From Niallia circulans NBRC 13626 (GTDB taxonomy: Bacteria > Bacillota > Bacilli > Bacillales > Cytobacillaceae), in assembly GCF_001591585.1 (NCBI RefSeq), contig NZ_BCVE01000014.1, positions 1 through 64,000 of the forward strand: a stretch of DNA of 64,000 nt, written 5' to 3'. Within the stretch, counting starts at the first letter, position 1; each line of letters begins with the position of its first letter. The notes beneath the pieces were generated by a model. That model did no database searches. It saw only the letters and a list, made by a program, of their open reading frames with translations, and had not been told where the DNA came from. Shown piece by piece: positions 55,220 to 63,974 of this stretch. The translations under genes and the position numbers were made by a program.

Positions 55220-56122
55220 ATGAAAAATAAGAAGGTTCTTATTCCTATTCTAGCGGTAGTACTAGTAGCGTTAATAATAGGAGCGGTTTATCTAACACAA
55301 CGAAGTAAAACAGTCGCAACGGTGGAAAACGAAAAGATTACACAAGAGCAACTAAATAAAGAGCTAAACAAACAATATGGCGCAACTGTATTAAATATGA
55401 TGATCTCTAATAAAGTAGTAGATCTTGAAGCTGATAAAGCGAAAGTGAAAGTAACGGATAAAGACGTCCAAGCAGAATTGGACAAGATGATTAAACAGTA
55501 CGGTGGGCAAGAAACCTTTAATATGTTGTTAGCTCAAAATGGGATGACAGAAGATTTATTTAAAGAACAAGTGGAACAAAATCTAAAAGTAACAAAAATT
55601 CTTGAGCCGTCTATCGAAATCACAGATGATGAGATTAAAACATACTTTGAAGATAATAAAGCAAGTTTTGGCACTCCAGAGCAAGTGGAGGCAAGTCATA
55701 TCTTAGTAGAAGATGAAAAAACTGCAAAAGAAGTGAAGAAGAAGTTAGACGACGGGGAAGACTTTGCTAAATTAGCTAAAGAATATTCTACTGACACACA
55801 AACAAAAGATAAAGGTGGAGAATTAGGCTACTTTACTACAGGAAAAATGGTTGAAGCCTTTGACAAAGCGGCGTTCTCAATGAAAGTAGATGAAATTAGC
55901 GACCCAGTTAAAACAGATTTTGGATACCATATTATTAAAGTAACTGGTAAAAAAGAAGCAAAAGAAGCAACATTAGAAGATTCAAAAGCGAAAATTAAAG
56001 AAGCTTTATTAGCACAAAAGGTACAAGAAAAAGCTGGTACTTGGTTAAATGAGGCTACTGCAAAATATAAAATTGATAATAAGTTAGAAAAAGATCAAAA
56101 AGATCAAAAAGATAAAAAGTAA
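55220..56122 (+). CDS. PrsA-like peptidyl-prolyl isomerase, membrane-anchored (parvulin type)
   Basis: Foldase for secreted proteins, 300 residues. An N-terminal SurA-like region (about 30-140), a parvulin domain (about 153-245; EASHILVEDEKTAKEV, GGELGYFTTGKMVEAFDKAAF, DFGYHIIKVTGKK) and a lysine-rich C-terminal tail. Unlike PrsA it has no lipobox cysteine: the N-terminus is MKKNK-type basic residues followed by an uninterrupted hydrophobic helix (8-26), so it is probably a signal-anchored membrane protein like YacD. It lies next to htrA but behind its own terminator-bounded promoter region. ATG at 55220 after GAGAGGA. Confidence 0.85.
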   Translation: MKNKKVLIPILAVVLVALIIGAVYLTQRSKTVATVENEKITQEQLNKELNKQYGATVLNMMISNKVVDLEADKAKVKVTDKDVQAELDKMIKQYGGQETFNMLLAQNGMTEDLFKEQVEQNLKVTKILEPSIEITDDEIKTYFEDNKASFGTPEQVEASHILVEDEKTAKEVKKKLDDGEDFAKLAKEYSTDTQTKDKGGELGYFTTGKMVEAFDKAAFSMKVDEISDPVKTDFGYHIIKVTGKKEAKEATLEDSKAKIKEALLAQKVQEKAGTWLNEATAKYKIDNKLEKDQKDQKDKK

Positions 56123-56124
56123 AT

Positions 56125-56160
56125 AAAAAAAGCGGATAGCAAATGCTATCTGCTTTTTTA
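56125..56160. terminator. Bidirectional terminator between the foldase gene and def
   Basis: Stem AAAAAAGCGGATAGC/GCTATCTGCTTTTTT with a 4-nt loop; A and T runs serve both converging genes. Confidence 0.9.
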
Positions 56161-56184
56161 TATTCAGAATGAAGAAATAAAAAG

Positions 56185-56766
56185 TTAATATAAAGGAGTA
56201 ATATCCACATTGGCAGGCAGCTCAAATGGATTTTTACTATTGATATGATCATAAAATAGTATTCCGTTTAAGTGATCTATTTCATGTTGAAAGACGATTG
56301 CTTCATAATCCTTTAATTTAATTTTTACTTCTTCGCCATGTATATTGTATGCTCGAACCGTTATCCTACGATAGCGTGGAACATAGCCAACAATGGATCG
56401 ATCAATAGAAAGACAGCCTTCACTCTCGGGAATATAGGTCATGGCAGTAGAATGACTAATGATCTTAGGGTTGATTAACATATATTCCAATGCTTCACCG
56501 TTTTCTTGCCTCATATAACTCGCAAACATTCGTTTATTTAAGCCAATTTGGTTTGCCGATAATCCTACCCCTGCTCGTAGTTGGTATTTTTTTGACAAGA
56601 TTGGATCCTGACTATTTTTCAAATATTTCAGCATGCATTGCAGCTCTTCTTTATCCTCTTCAGTAGGAGGAATAGATACTTCCTTTGTTTTTTCACGAAG
56701 GATAGGATCGCCTTCTCTCACAATATCCTCCATGGTTATAATATATTCCTTTGTAAATTTACTCAT
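56185..56766 (-). CDS. def: Peptide deformylase (type 2, YkrB/DefB-like)
   Basis: Metalloenzyme that removes the N-formyl group from nascent proteins. The 193 residues contain the three family motifs: GVGLSANQIG, EGCLS (metal Cys) and QHEIDHLNG (two metal His and catalytic Glu). The insertion before motif 2 (YMRQENGEALEYMLINP) is that of Gram-positive type 2 enzymes such as YkrB (184 residues). The ATG is preceded on the minus strand by TGGAGATGAG. Monocistronic. Confidence 0.94.
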   Translation of the reverse strand: MSKFTKEYIITMEDIVREGDPILREKTKEVSIPPTEEDKEELQCMLKYLKNSQDPILSKKYQLRAGVGLSANQIGLNKRMFASYMRQENGEALEYMLINPKIISHSTAMTYIPESEGCLSIDRSIVGYVPRYRRITVRAYNIHGEEVKIKLKDYEAIVFQHEIDHLNGILFYDHINSKNPFELPANVDITPLY

Positions 56767-56977
56767 CTAATAAACTCATCTCCAGCAAATATGGTATATA
56801 TGTAAAATAGCAGAAGGAGCTTTAGATGTCTAATGGTTAAGCATAAATCCTTAATTAGATAAGAAAATGGATTACAAAAAAGCAAATATTTTTAGGAAAA
56901 TCTTACATATAAAACAAAGAAGAGGAAAGGCTATGAAGGTATAAATTTTACCTATTTAAATGGAAAGGAAGAGTTAG

Positions 56978-57691
56978 ATGAAAAAAATAATGTTGCTGTT
57001 GATGCTAACTACTATAGCATTAACCAGCTTTAGTTCTTTAGCAAGTGCAACTCCATCTCCAGAGAAAAGAGAGATAACCCAAGAAGATAAACAGTTTCTA
57101 ATAGAAATGGCAAGAAGTCTGGGAATAAAGACAGAAGGTAAAGACACAGCTGCGATTAAAAAAGAAATTCATGACGTATTAATAAAGAAGGAAGCACAAA
57201 AATTAGGAATAAAAACAGAGGGGAAAGATTTACAGCAAATAGCGATGGAAGTACATACTGCCCATCTTAAAGAGGAAGCAAAGTCGCTAGGAATCAGTAC
57301 AGAGGGGAAAGATGCCAAAACATTAATGAAAGAAGTGTTTGAGGCGAAAATCTCGAAACAGGCAAAAGAACTGGGAATAGATACAAAAGGAAAAACAATG
57401 CAGCAGCTAGGTAAAGAAGTGCAAGAAAAAATGATTATGACTGAAGCAAAAAAGCTTAATATTCAAACGGAAGGAAAAGATTTTAAGCAAATCGCCGATG
57501 AGATAAGAGATACACAAATTATTAAGAAAGCGAAAGAGTTGGGGATTGAGACAGAAAAGAAACAGCCAAAAGAGTTATTAAAAGAAATGATGATTAAACA
57601 TCCAGAAGAAGTGAAAAAGTTAAAATTGTTTCCCTCGTATGGGGAACATTTCATGTTTAAAAAGCACTATAAATTAAACAGAGAACATTAA
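56978..57691 (+). CDS. Secreted protein made of six 28-residue repeats
   Basis: I do not recognise a family. The 237 residues start with a clear signal peptide (MKKIMLLLML..., cleavage likely after LASA, residue 24). The mature chain is six tandem repeats with the pattern A-K-x-L-G-I-x-T-E-G-K-D-x-x-x-I-x-x-E-(V/I) and a charged tail; LGI (LNI once) begins at residues 48, 76, 104, 132, 160 and 188, exactly 28 apart, equal to four heptads, so a helical rod or helical hairpins are likely. A final stretch reads PSYGEHFMFKKHYKL. There is no anchor or sortase motif. ATG after AAAGGAAGAG. Confidence 0.8.
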   Translation: MKKIMLLLMLTTIALTSFSSLASATPSPEKREITQEDKQFLIEMARSLGIKTEGKDTAAIKKEIHDVLIKKEAQKLGIKTEGKDLQQIAMEVHTAHLKEEAKSLGISTEGKDAKTLMKEVFEAKISKQAKELGIDTKGKTMQQLGKEVQEKMIMTEAKKLNIQTEGKDFKQIADEIRDTQIIKKAKELGIETEKKQPKELLKEMMIKHPEEVKKLKLFPSYGEHFMFKKHYKLNREH

Positions 57692-57700
57692 ATATTACCT

Positions 57701-57732
57701 AAAAAAACACTTGAATAATTCAAGTGTTTTTT
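57701..57732 (+). terminator. Intrinsic terminator of the repeat-protein gene
   Basis: Stem AAAAAACACTTGAA/TTCAAGTGTTTTTT with a 3-nt loop and T run. Confidence 0.9.
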
Positions 57733-57737
57733 CTTTA

Positions 57738-57775
57738 TCTCCTATTTTGTTCATTATTTTGAACAAAATAGGAGA
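57738..57775. other. Perfect 16-bp inverted repeat without a U tract
   Basis: TCTCCTATTTTGTTCA (57738-57753) and its exact complement (57760-57775) around a 6-nt loop. No T run follows on either strand, so it is not a typical terminator. It starts 6 bp after the preceding terminator. Confidence 0.8.
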
Positions 57776-58107
57776 TTGGTATATTCGAAATAGGGGAAAA
57801 GAGTCAAAAACAGCATTTACCAATAGGGGATTGATTACCAAAAAAATAGGAAAGAGGAAGAGGTGTTCAATATATTGAAATAAACCTTTTGCCCTATTAA
57901 CAATTGGGATTTTGAAACGTATTATCTATTTTTTAAAAAAATAGCATAAAAGCCTGTAATTTTTATAAAGGATTAGTATGCTTAACTTAGCAGACTTAGA
58001 CAGTATATATGGTTTATGGAAAATTTAGACGAAAAAGAATAGTTATGTAAGGGAAAAGAAATCTGTTAATAGCTGCAGTAAAATGGGAGCAATAGGAGGA
58101 ATAAAGA
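57776..58107. other. Intergenic region without a supported gene
   Basis: About 330 A/T-rich bp. It contains only short ORFs; the best, 16 codons at 57978, has a weak AAGGAT site. I see no promoter with two good boxes and no known RNA motif. A GGAGG site at its end belongs to the gene at 58108. Confidence 0.4.
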
Positions 58108-58359
58108 TTGAAGCAATATTCCAAACTACGAATTACGGAAAAAGATGAAAATATTTATAACGCACTGTGTGATTTGTATAAGGAAAAAGGGGGAAAGGTA
58201 GGGATTGGCCCTACAGAGATTGGAATAAGAGTTGGTAGAGATTCCTATGATGCTTCAGCATATTGCAATGCATCTTTAAAAAAGCTGATTCATTTTAAAA
58301 AAATTGAAAAAATAGATAACGGAAAGTATATACCACTAGCGACAGGGAAAGAAGAGTAA
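58108..58359 (+). CDS. Small winged-helix-like protein of unknown function
   Basis: An 83-residue basic protein. Predicted order helix (DENIYNALCDLYKEK), helix (GPTEIGIRVG), helix (ASAYCNASLKKLIHF), then a short wing (KKIEKIDNGKYIPL) suggests a winged helix-turn-helix, perhaps a small DNA-binding protein. I cannot name a family. Start TTG at 58108 behind AGGAGG. It is followed by a large hairpin, and no neighbour on its strand is close enough to be in its operon. Confidence 0.65.
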   Translation: MKQYSKLRITEKDENIYNALCDLYKEKGGKVGIGPTEIGIRVGRDSYDASAYCNASLKKLIHFKKIEKIDNGKYIPLATGKEE

Positions 58360-58373
58360 TAAAAGGTCGCAGT

Positions 58374-58454
58374 TGCCTCATAAAAAATGTTGTAGAGCGG
58401 TGTTTTGTTTACAAACACTACAAGCTTTAAAACATTATGTTATGGGGCATTTTT
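58374..58454 (+). terminator. Long structured terminator after the winged-helix gene
   Basis: Outer arms TGCCTCATAA (58374) and TTATGGGGCA (58440) with ATGTT/AACAT pairing next and an inner hairpin GTGTTTTG/CAAACAC, followed by TTTTT. At about 80 nt it is larger than other terminators here. Confidence 0.7.
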
Positions 58455-58515
58455 GCTTTATAGAAATAATTTATATGAATGCTATTGGAAAATAGTTCAC
58501 AGAGCGAAAAAGGGA

Positions 58516-58543
58516 TTGAAAGTTAAAGAAATTAATGTATAAT
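58516..58543 (+). promoter_or_regulatory. Promoter of the XRE-pot operon
   Basis: TTGAAA (58516-58521), 16-bp spacer, TATAAT (58538-58543). The expected start point is at about 58550, the first base of the palindromic operator. Confidence 0.7.
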
Positions 58544-58549
58544 AACTGG

Positions 58550-58578
58550 GTATAACTAAACTTTAAGTTTAGTTATAC
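58550..58578. promoter_or_regulatory. 29-bp palindromic operator of the XRE-pot operon
   Basis: GTATAACTAAACTT, one central T, and the exact complement: 14-bp perfect arms. It overlaps the transcription start, so binding would block transcription. The best candidate binder is the XRE-cupin protein encoded 54 bp downstream. Confidence 0.78.
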
Positions 58579-58631
58579 AAAACTTTTGTGCCTTCAAGTT
58601 TACTATTTCTAAACAAAAAGTAGGTTGAATC

Positions 58632-59174
58632 ATGGAAATTGGAAAAAAAATAAAGAATTTACGGTTGAAAAAAGGGTTAACACAAGAAGAATTAGGAGAA
58701 AGAACCGATTTAAGCAAGGGATATATATCTCAGCTAGAGAGAGACTTAAGTTCTCCTTCCATTGAGACATTCTTTGATATTTTAGAAGTGTTGGGATGTT
58801 CACCGAAAGAATTCTTCGACGATGAAGAGCGAAAGCAGAAGGTTGTTTATACAGAGGAAGATATAACAGATTTTCTTGATGAAGAGAAAGGGTATCGGAT
58901 TCAATGGCTAGTTCCTGAATCAAATGAAAAAGAAATGGAACCAATACGGCTATTCTTTTCTAAAAATGGAGAATTTAAAAAATTTGAACCTTCTTTATCA
59001 GAAACATTTGCATACGTAGTAGAAGGGGAAATTCTGTTGAAATTAGGCAGACAAGAGTATCGGGCTAAAAAAGGGGAATCTATTTACTATCATGCTACAG
59101 AGGAACATCAATTAATAAATCTAGCAGATGATGTTACGGAATTAATTCTTGTAGTCACAGATTCTTATTTATAG
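58632..59174 (+). CDS. XRE-family regulator with C-terminal cupin domain (PuuR-like)
   Basis: The 180 residues comprise an XRE helix-turn-helix (about 5-60; LTQEELGERTDLSKGYISQLERDLSSPS) and a cupin domain (about 110-178; AYVVEGEILLKLGRQEYRAKKGESIYYHATEEHQL). Such XRE-cupin proteins often sense a small metabolite; since the pot polyamine genes follow 45 bp later, a polyamine is the likely effector. The ATG follows AGTAGGTTGA. It probably represses its own operon through the 29-bp palindrome upstream. Confidence 0.88.
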   Translation: MEIGKKIKNLRLKKGLTQEELGERTDLSKGYISQLERDLSSPSIETFFDILEVLGCSPKEFFDDEERKQKVVYTEEDITDFLDEEKGYRIQWLVPESNEKEMEPIRLFFSKNGEFKKFEPSLSETFAYVVEGEILLKLGRQEYRAKKGESIYYHATEEHQLINLADDVTELILVVTDSYL

Positions 59175-59219
59175 GAAGAATTCATAAACAATAAAAAAAT
59201 AAATGAAGAGGGGGATATT

Positions 59220-60326
59220 ATGTCTGAGCAGCATATTATTCAATTTGAAAATGTAACAAAGAGCTATGATCAAGATACGACCGTTTTAGAAAATGTAAGC
59301 TTTGAAATTGAGCGAGGAAAATTTTATACATTGCTTGGTCCATCTGGCTGTGGTAAAACGACTGTTTTACGATTAATTGCTGGATTTATGGAACCGACAG
59401 AAGGAAATATTTACTTTAACGGTAAGCTGATTAATAAAATACCAGCAAATAAAAGACAGGTAAATACCGTTTTCCAAGATTATGCGCTATTCCCCCATTT
59501 AAATGTATTTGAAAATGTGGCCTTTGGTCTTCGTATAAAAAAATGGAAGAAGCAAGTAATTGAAGAAAAAGTAAAAGAGGCTCTACGTTTTGTTAACTTG
59601 GAAGGCTATGAGAATAGAGAAATTAGTGAGATGTCTGGTGGACAGAGACAACGTGTTGCAATTGCAAGAGCTATTGTAAATGAACCAGAAATTATTCTTC
59701 TCGATGAACCATTATCTGCACTTGATTTAAAGCTTCGTACAGAAATGCAATATGAGTTAAGAGAATTACAGAGAAGATTAGGGATTACTTTTATCTTTGT
59801 GACACACGATCAGGAAGAAGCTTTGGCCATGTCAGATGAAATCTTTGTTTTAAATAAAGGACGCATTGAGCAAAGCGGAACACCAACTGACATTTATGAT
59901 GAACCAATTAATCGTTTTGTAGCAGACTTTATCGGGGAATCGAATATTGTACCAGGGACGATGAAAAAAGATTTTGTTGTTCATTTTGGCAGTAAAACTT
60001 TTGATTGTGTCGATGGTGGCTTTGACGATAATGAAGCTGTTGAAGTAGTTATACGCCCGGAGGATTTAGAAATTACTTCTTTAGAAGCGGGAAAATTAAA
60101 GGTAAAGGTAGACTCTCAATTATTTAGAGGCGTACATTATGAGATTTGTGGGTATGACGAGGATGGAAATGAATGGCTTGTTCACTCTACAAAGAAAGCA
60201 ACGGTAGGAACCGAAATTGGCCTTTATTTTGAACCAGAGGCTATTCATGTTATGCGCCTTGGAGAAACAGAAGAAGAGTTTGATAAACGACTAGAAGCGT
60301 ATGAGGGGGCAGCCAATGAAAAGTAG
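59220..60326 (+). CDS. potA: Spermidine/putrescine ABC transporter ATP-binding protein
   Basis: ATPase of the polyamine importer, 368 residues: Walker [29 protein letters not shown], signature MSGGQRQR, Walker [26 protein letters not shown]. The C-terminal TOBE domain (about 275-360) regulates uptake. ATG after GAGGGGGA. potBCD follow with overlaps, so this is one operon. Confidence 0.93.
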   Translation: MSEQHIIQFENVTKSYDQDTTVLENVSFEIERGKFYTLLGPSGCGKTTVLRLIAGFMEPTEGNIYFNGKLINKIPANKRQVNTVFQDYALFPHLNVFENVAFGLRIKKWKKQVIEEKVKEALRFVNLEGYENREISEMSGGQRQRVAIARAIVNEPEIILLDEPLSALDLKLRTEMQYELRELQRRLGITFIFVTHDQEEALAMSDEIFVLNKGRIEQSGTPTDIYDEPINRFVADFIGESNIVPGTMKKDFVVHFGSKTFDCVDGGFDDNEAVEVVIRPEDLEITSLEAGKLKVKVDSQLFRGVHYEICGYDEDGNEWLVHSTKKATVGTEIGLYFEPEAIHVMRLGETEEEFDKRLEAYEGAANEK

Positions 60327-61113
60327 TACTAAATGGTATACGGTCCCTTACTATCTTTGGATTGTACTTTTTGTTATTGCTCCAGTTGCACTTGTTGTTT
60401 ATTATTCTTTCTTTGATATTGAAGGGACATTTACGTTTGAAAATTATCAGAAGTTCTTCACACCAGTTTATTTGAAAATGACGTTAAGCTCCTTTTGGTA
60501 TGCTTTTTTAATAACGTTCTTTTCCTTAATTATTGCATATCCTACTGCGTATTTATTAACTAAAACGAAGCATAAGCAATTATGGCTGTTATTAATTATT
60601 TTACCATCATGGATTAATCTTCTATTAAAGGCATATGCATTCTTGGGGATATTTGGAACACATGGTGCAGCCAATCAAATGCTCAATTTCCTTGGAATTG
60701 GGGAACAACAAATACTCTTTACAGACTTTAGCTTTCTATTTGTAAGTGTGTATATCTTTATTCCTTTTATGATTCTGCCTATTTTCAATGCATTAGAGAA
60801 GATGAATCCTAGCTTAGTTGATGCGTCCCAGGATTTAGGAGCGTCATCTTGGACGACATTTAAAAAGATTGTCTTTCCTCTAACATTAAATGGAGTAAAG
60901 TCTGGGTGCCAAGCTGTATTTATTCCAGCTCTATCCCTATTTATGATCACTCGTTTAATTGCAGGGAACCGTGTTATAACATTAGGTACTGCGATTGAAC
61001 AGCATTTCCTGATTACACAAGATTGGGGAATGGGTTCGACGATAGCTGTATTTTTGATTATTAGTATGATTATCATCATGGTTCTTACGGGGAACAGAAA
61101 GAGAGGGATATAA
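60316..61113 (+). CDS. potB: Spermidine/putrescine ABC transporter permease PotB
   Basis: Six-helix permease of 265 residues with the EAA loop [25 protein letters not shown]-type sequence (about 175-200). The start is ATG 60316 after GAGGGGG; the reading from 60301 begins inside potA with no site. It overlaps potA by 11 bp. Works as heterodimer with PotC. Confidence 0.92.
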   Translation: MKSSTKWYTVPYYLWIVLFVIAPVALVVYYSFFDIEGTFTFENYQKFFTPVYLKMTLSSFWYAFLITFFSLIIAYPTAYLLTKTKHKQLWLLLIILPSWINLLLKAYAFLGIFGTHGAANQMLNFLGIGEQQILFTDFSFLFVSVYIFIPFMILPIFNALEKMNPSLVDASQDLGASSWTTFKKIVFPLTLNGVKSGCQAVFIPALSLFMITRLIAGNRVITLGTAIEQHFLITQDWGMGSTIAVFLIISMIIIMVLTGNRKRGI

Positions 61114-61114
61114 G

Positions 61115-61918
61115 ATGAAAAAGCTATCAAAATGGTCTGTATTGTACTTATGCATTGTTTTTATCATATTATATGCCCCTATCTTTTATTTGATTTTTTA
61201 CTCGTTTAATAGCGGGGGAACCATGCATGATTTTGATACCTTTACATTTGACTGGTATAAGGAGTTGTTCCAAGATACACGATTGCTCATAATCGTTTTA
61301 AATACGATTATTATTGCTCTTTTGTCTGCAGCCGTATCAACTATTATTGGAGTACTTGGGGCTATTAGTATTTCTATGATGAGAAAAAAGGGCTTAAGGA
61401 ATTCTATTTTGTCTTTAAACAATGTGCTTATTGTAAGCCCTGATGTTATTATTGGTGCTTCCTTCTTAATCTTTTTTACGATCATTGGAATTAAACTAGG
61501 ATTCTTTTCGGTTCTGTTGTCACATATAGCTTTCTCAATTCCTATTGTTGTGATTATGGTTTTACCTAAGCTGGAAGAAATGAGTCCGACTTTGGTCGAT
61601 GCTGCATTAGATCTTGGAGCAAGCTGGAAGGATGTATTGACAAAAGTCATTATTCCTTATATTTCACCAGGAATATTTGCTGGTTTCTTTATGGCATTAA
61701 CCTATTCTTTAGATGACTTTGCTGTAACATTTTTTGTAACAGGTAATGGATTTACCACCTTATCTGTAGAGATTTATTCTTTAGCACGACGAGGGATCTC
61801 TTTAAATATTAATGCATTATCGACCTTATTATTCTTATTTACGTTGCTTCTGGTCATTGGTTACTATTTCATTACGCAACGTGTTAATAAAACTCCACAA
61901 GCGGGGGTGAGAAAATGA
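61115..61918 (+). CDS. potC: Spermidine/putrescine ABC transporter permease PotC
   Basis: Second six-helix permease, 267 residues. The EAA loop reads DAALDLGASWKDVLTKVIIPYISPG, typical of PotC; SLDDFAVTFFVTGNG is the well conserved segment after it. Start ATG 61115 overlaps nothing but is 1 bp from the potB stop, with AGAGAGGGAT as ribosome binding site. Its last four bases overlap potD. Confidence 0.92.
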   Translation: MKKLSKWSVLYLCIVFIILYAPIFYLIFYSFNSGGTMHDFDTFTFDWYKELFQDTRLLIIVLNTIIIALLSAAVSTIIGVLGAISISMMRKKGLRNSILSLNNVLIVSPDVIIGASFLIFFTIIGIKLGFFSVLLSHIAFSIPIVVIMVLPKLEEMSPTLVDAALDLGASWKDVLTKVIIPYISPGIFAGFFMALTYSLDDFAVTFFVTGNGFTTLSVEIYSLARRGISLNINALSTLLFLFTLLLVIGYYFITQRVNKTPQAGVRK

Positions 61919-62988
61919 AGTCTCTCATTCGTGGATTAATTGTTATTTTTGCACTGTCCTTCATCCTGCTATTTATTGTTCATCAATTAAATTCAAGCAG
62001 AGGATATACGAGTGGTAAGACATTAACGGTATATAACTGGGGAGATTACATTGATGCAGACTTAATTTCTAAATTTGAAGAGGAGACAGGGATTAAGGTT
62101 ATTTATGAAACCTTTGATTCCAATGAGGCAATGATGACAAAGATTCAGCAGGGAGGAACAAGCTATGATATTGCGATTCCCTCTGAATATATGATCGATA
62201 AAATGAAGGAAGAAGATTTATTAATTCCGATTGATCATTCGAAGCTTCCTAACTTGAAAAATATAGACAGTCGATTTATGGATCTTTCCTTTGATCCAGG
62301 CAATAAATACTCGATTCCTTATTTCTGGGGAACAGTAGGAATTGTTTATAATCCAGCCATGCTTGATAATAAGAAAATTACTTCTTGGAATGATTTATGG
62401 GATAAGGATTTAAGAAATAAAATTATGCTGATAGATGGTGCAAGAGAAATCATGGGGATGAGCTTAAATAGCTTACATTATTCTTTAAATGATAAAAATC
62501 ATGATCACTTGCGGGAAGCAAAGGAAAAATTGGATACTTTAACACCAAATGTAAAGGCAATTGTGGGCGATGAAATTCGTATGCTCATTGAAAATGAAGA
62601 AGCATCAATCGGTGTTTTATGGTCTGGAATGGCTGCTGAGATTATGTGGGAAAATGAAGATGTAGAATATGTTGTCCCAGAAGAAGGATCTAATCTATGG
62701 TTCGATAATATGGTTATTCCAAAAACAGCCAAGAATATCGATGGGGCTCATCAATTTATTAATTTTATGCTGGATGCTGAAAATGCGGCCCAAAATACAG
62801 AATATGTCGGTTATTCTACTCCTAACAAGGCAGCAATGGAATTTTTGCCAGAGGATATTACAGGGGATGAACGTTTCTATCCAGATGAAGAAATGACATC
62901 TAAATTAGAAGTATACGAAAATCTCGGTCATCGTTCTCTAGCAGAATATAATGATTTATTCTTGGAGTTTAAGATGCATCGGAAATAA
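61915..62988 (+). CDS. potD: Polyamine-binding protein PotD
   Basis: Extracytoplasmic binding protein of 357 residues, SBP family 1. After a hydrophobic N-terminal segment (residues 6-25) the mature part starts with LTVYNWGDYIDADLISKFEEETGIKV, the PotD/PotF signature; later WGTVGIVYNP and VLWSGMAAE line the polyamine site. There is no cysteine near the N-terminus, so it is held by an uncleaved anchor or secreted, not lipidated as usual in Gram-positives. Overlaps potC (ATGA). Terminator follows. Confidence 0.92.
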   Translation: MKSLIRGLIVIFALSFILLFIVHQLNSSRGYTSGKTLTVYNWGDYIDADLISKFEEETGIKVIYETFDSNEAMMTKIQQGGTSYDIAIPSEYMIDKMKEEDLLIPIDHSKLPNLKNIDSRFMDLSFDPGNKYSIPYFWGTVGIVYNPAMLDNKKITSWNDLWDKDLRNKIMLIDGAREIMGMSLNSLHYSLNDKNHDHLREAKEKLDTLTPNVKAIVGDEIRMLIENEEASIGVLWSGMAAEIMWENEDVEYVVPEEGSNLWFDNMVIPKTAKNIDGAHQFINFMLDAENAAQNTEYVGYSTPNKAAMEFLPEDITGDERFYPDEEMTSKLEVYENLGHRSLAEYNDLFLEFKMHRK

Positions 62989-62998
62989 TGAAAACAAG

Positions 62999-63030
62999 AC
63001 AGTTCGCTGAATTTTTAGCGGGCTGTTTTT
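62999..63030 (+). terminator. Intrinsic terminator of the pot operon
   Basis: Stem ACAGTTCGCT/AGCGGGCTGT (two G-T pairs) with T5. Confidence 0.82.
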
Positions 63031-63084
63031 GTATGTAACCACCTGTTATAGAAAATACTAACGAAAAACAAGGTAGGTTATAAC

Positions 63085-63870
63085 ATGAAAAAATTAATAT
63101 GCTTCTTCTGTTTTTTTACGTTTCCGCTGGGAATCTTCGCTCAGGAGGCAGCACCATCTAAAAATCAAGTTAGAAAAGAGCTTGCCATCGTCATTGATGA
63201 CTTTGGTAATAATATGAAAGGGACAGATGAGATGCTCAATCTACCTGTTCCTATTACGGTAGCGATTATGCCTTTTCTATCTACAAGTAAAGAAGATGCC
63301 ATTCGTGCCCATAAAAAAGGACATGAAGTGATTGTTCATCTGCCGCTAGAGCCAAAAAAGGGAAAAAAGAGCTGGCTTGGACCAGGTGCTATCACAACAG
63401 ATTTATCGGATCAAGAAATTAGAAAACGGGTAAAGGATGCGATTGAAAGTATTCCTTATGCGGTTGGAATGAATCATCATATGGGTTCAAAGGCGACAGA
63501 AGATAAAAGAGTAATGAGGATTATTTTAGAAGAATGTCGAAATCATAGTCTTTATTATTTAGACAGTAAGACAACAAGTGATAGTGTCATAAAGGAATTG
63601 GCCGAGGAAATAAATGTCCCTTATTTAGAAAATGATCTTTTTTTTGATCATATATATACAAGTCAATATATTAATAAGCAAGCTAGTCGATTAGCGAAAA
63701 AGCTAGATACAGAACAGGAATTTATTGCGATTGGCCATGTCGGAGTTTCTGGGCCAGCTGTAGTAAGTGTTTTAAAGGAGTACATTCCACTTTATCAAAA
63801 AGATGCTGATATTGTACCGCTTTCGACTCTAGTAGAAGGCTATGAACTGTTGGATACAGACATACCATAA
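63085..63870 (+). CDS. Divergent polysaccharide deacetylase family protein (YibQ-like)
   Basis: Exported protein of 261 residues with a signal peptide (MKKLICFFCFFTFPLGIFAQ, cleavage near residue 20). The fold-type motifs of the divergent deacetylase family (DUF610/YibQ) are present: LAIVIDDFGNN, VPITVAIMPF, GHEVIVHLPLEP, YAVGMNHHMGS and IAIGHVG. The conserved Asp and His residues suggest a metal-dependent hydrolase acting on wall or surface polysaccharide; no substrate is known. ATG 63085 after AAGGTAGG. Confidence 0.83.
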   Translation: MKKLICFFCFFTFPLGIFAQEAAPSKNQVRKELAIVIDDFGNNMKGTDEMLNLPVPITVAIMPFLSTSKEDAIRAHKKGHEVIVHLPLEPKKGKKSWLGPGAITTDLSDQEIRKRVKDAIESIPYAVGMNHHMGSKATEDKRVMRIILEECRNHSLYYLDSKTTSDSVIKELAEEINVPYLENDLFFDHIYTSQYINKQASRLAKKLDTEQEFIAIGHVGVSGPAVVSVLKEYIPLYQKDADIVPLSTLVEGYELLDTDIP

Positions 63871-63956
63871 TTTATATAAGAGTAAAACCATCACGCTATA
63901 CCGAATAATGAAATTGGTATATAACGCTGGTCTATACTCTCCTAATTAGATTAAAC

Positions 63957-63974
63957 TATGAAACGGGTTTCATA
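63957..63974. promoter_or_regulatory. cre-like palindrome at the end of the window
   Basis: TATGAAAC-GG-GTTTCATA has perfect 8-bp arms. The core TGAAACGGGTTTCA matches the CcpA cre consensus TGWAANCGNTNWCA at 13 of 14 positions. Its target would be a gene beyond position 64000. Confidence 0.4.

Noticed and set aside
57978-58028. 16-codon ORF MLNLADLDSIYGLWKI
   Set aside because: Weak ribosome binding site, no neighbour logic and no sign of conservation.
60675-61130. Long minus-strand ORFs opposite potB and potC (also 61198-61650)
   Set aside because: They are antisense shadows of well supported permease genes and lack ribosome binding sites and recognisable domains.
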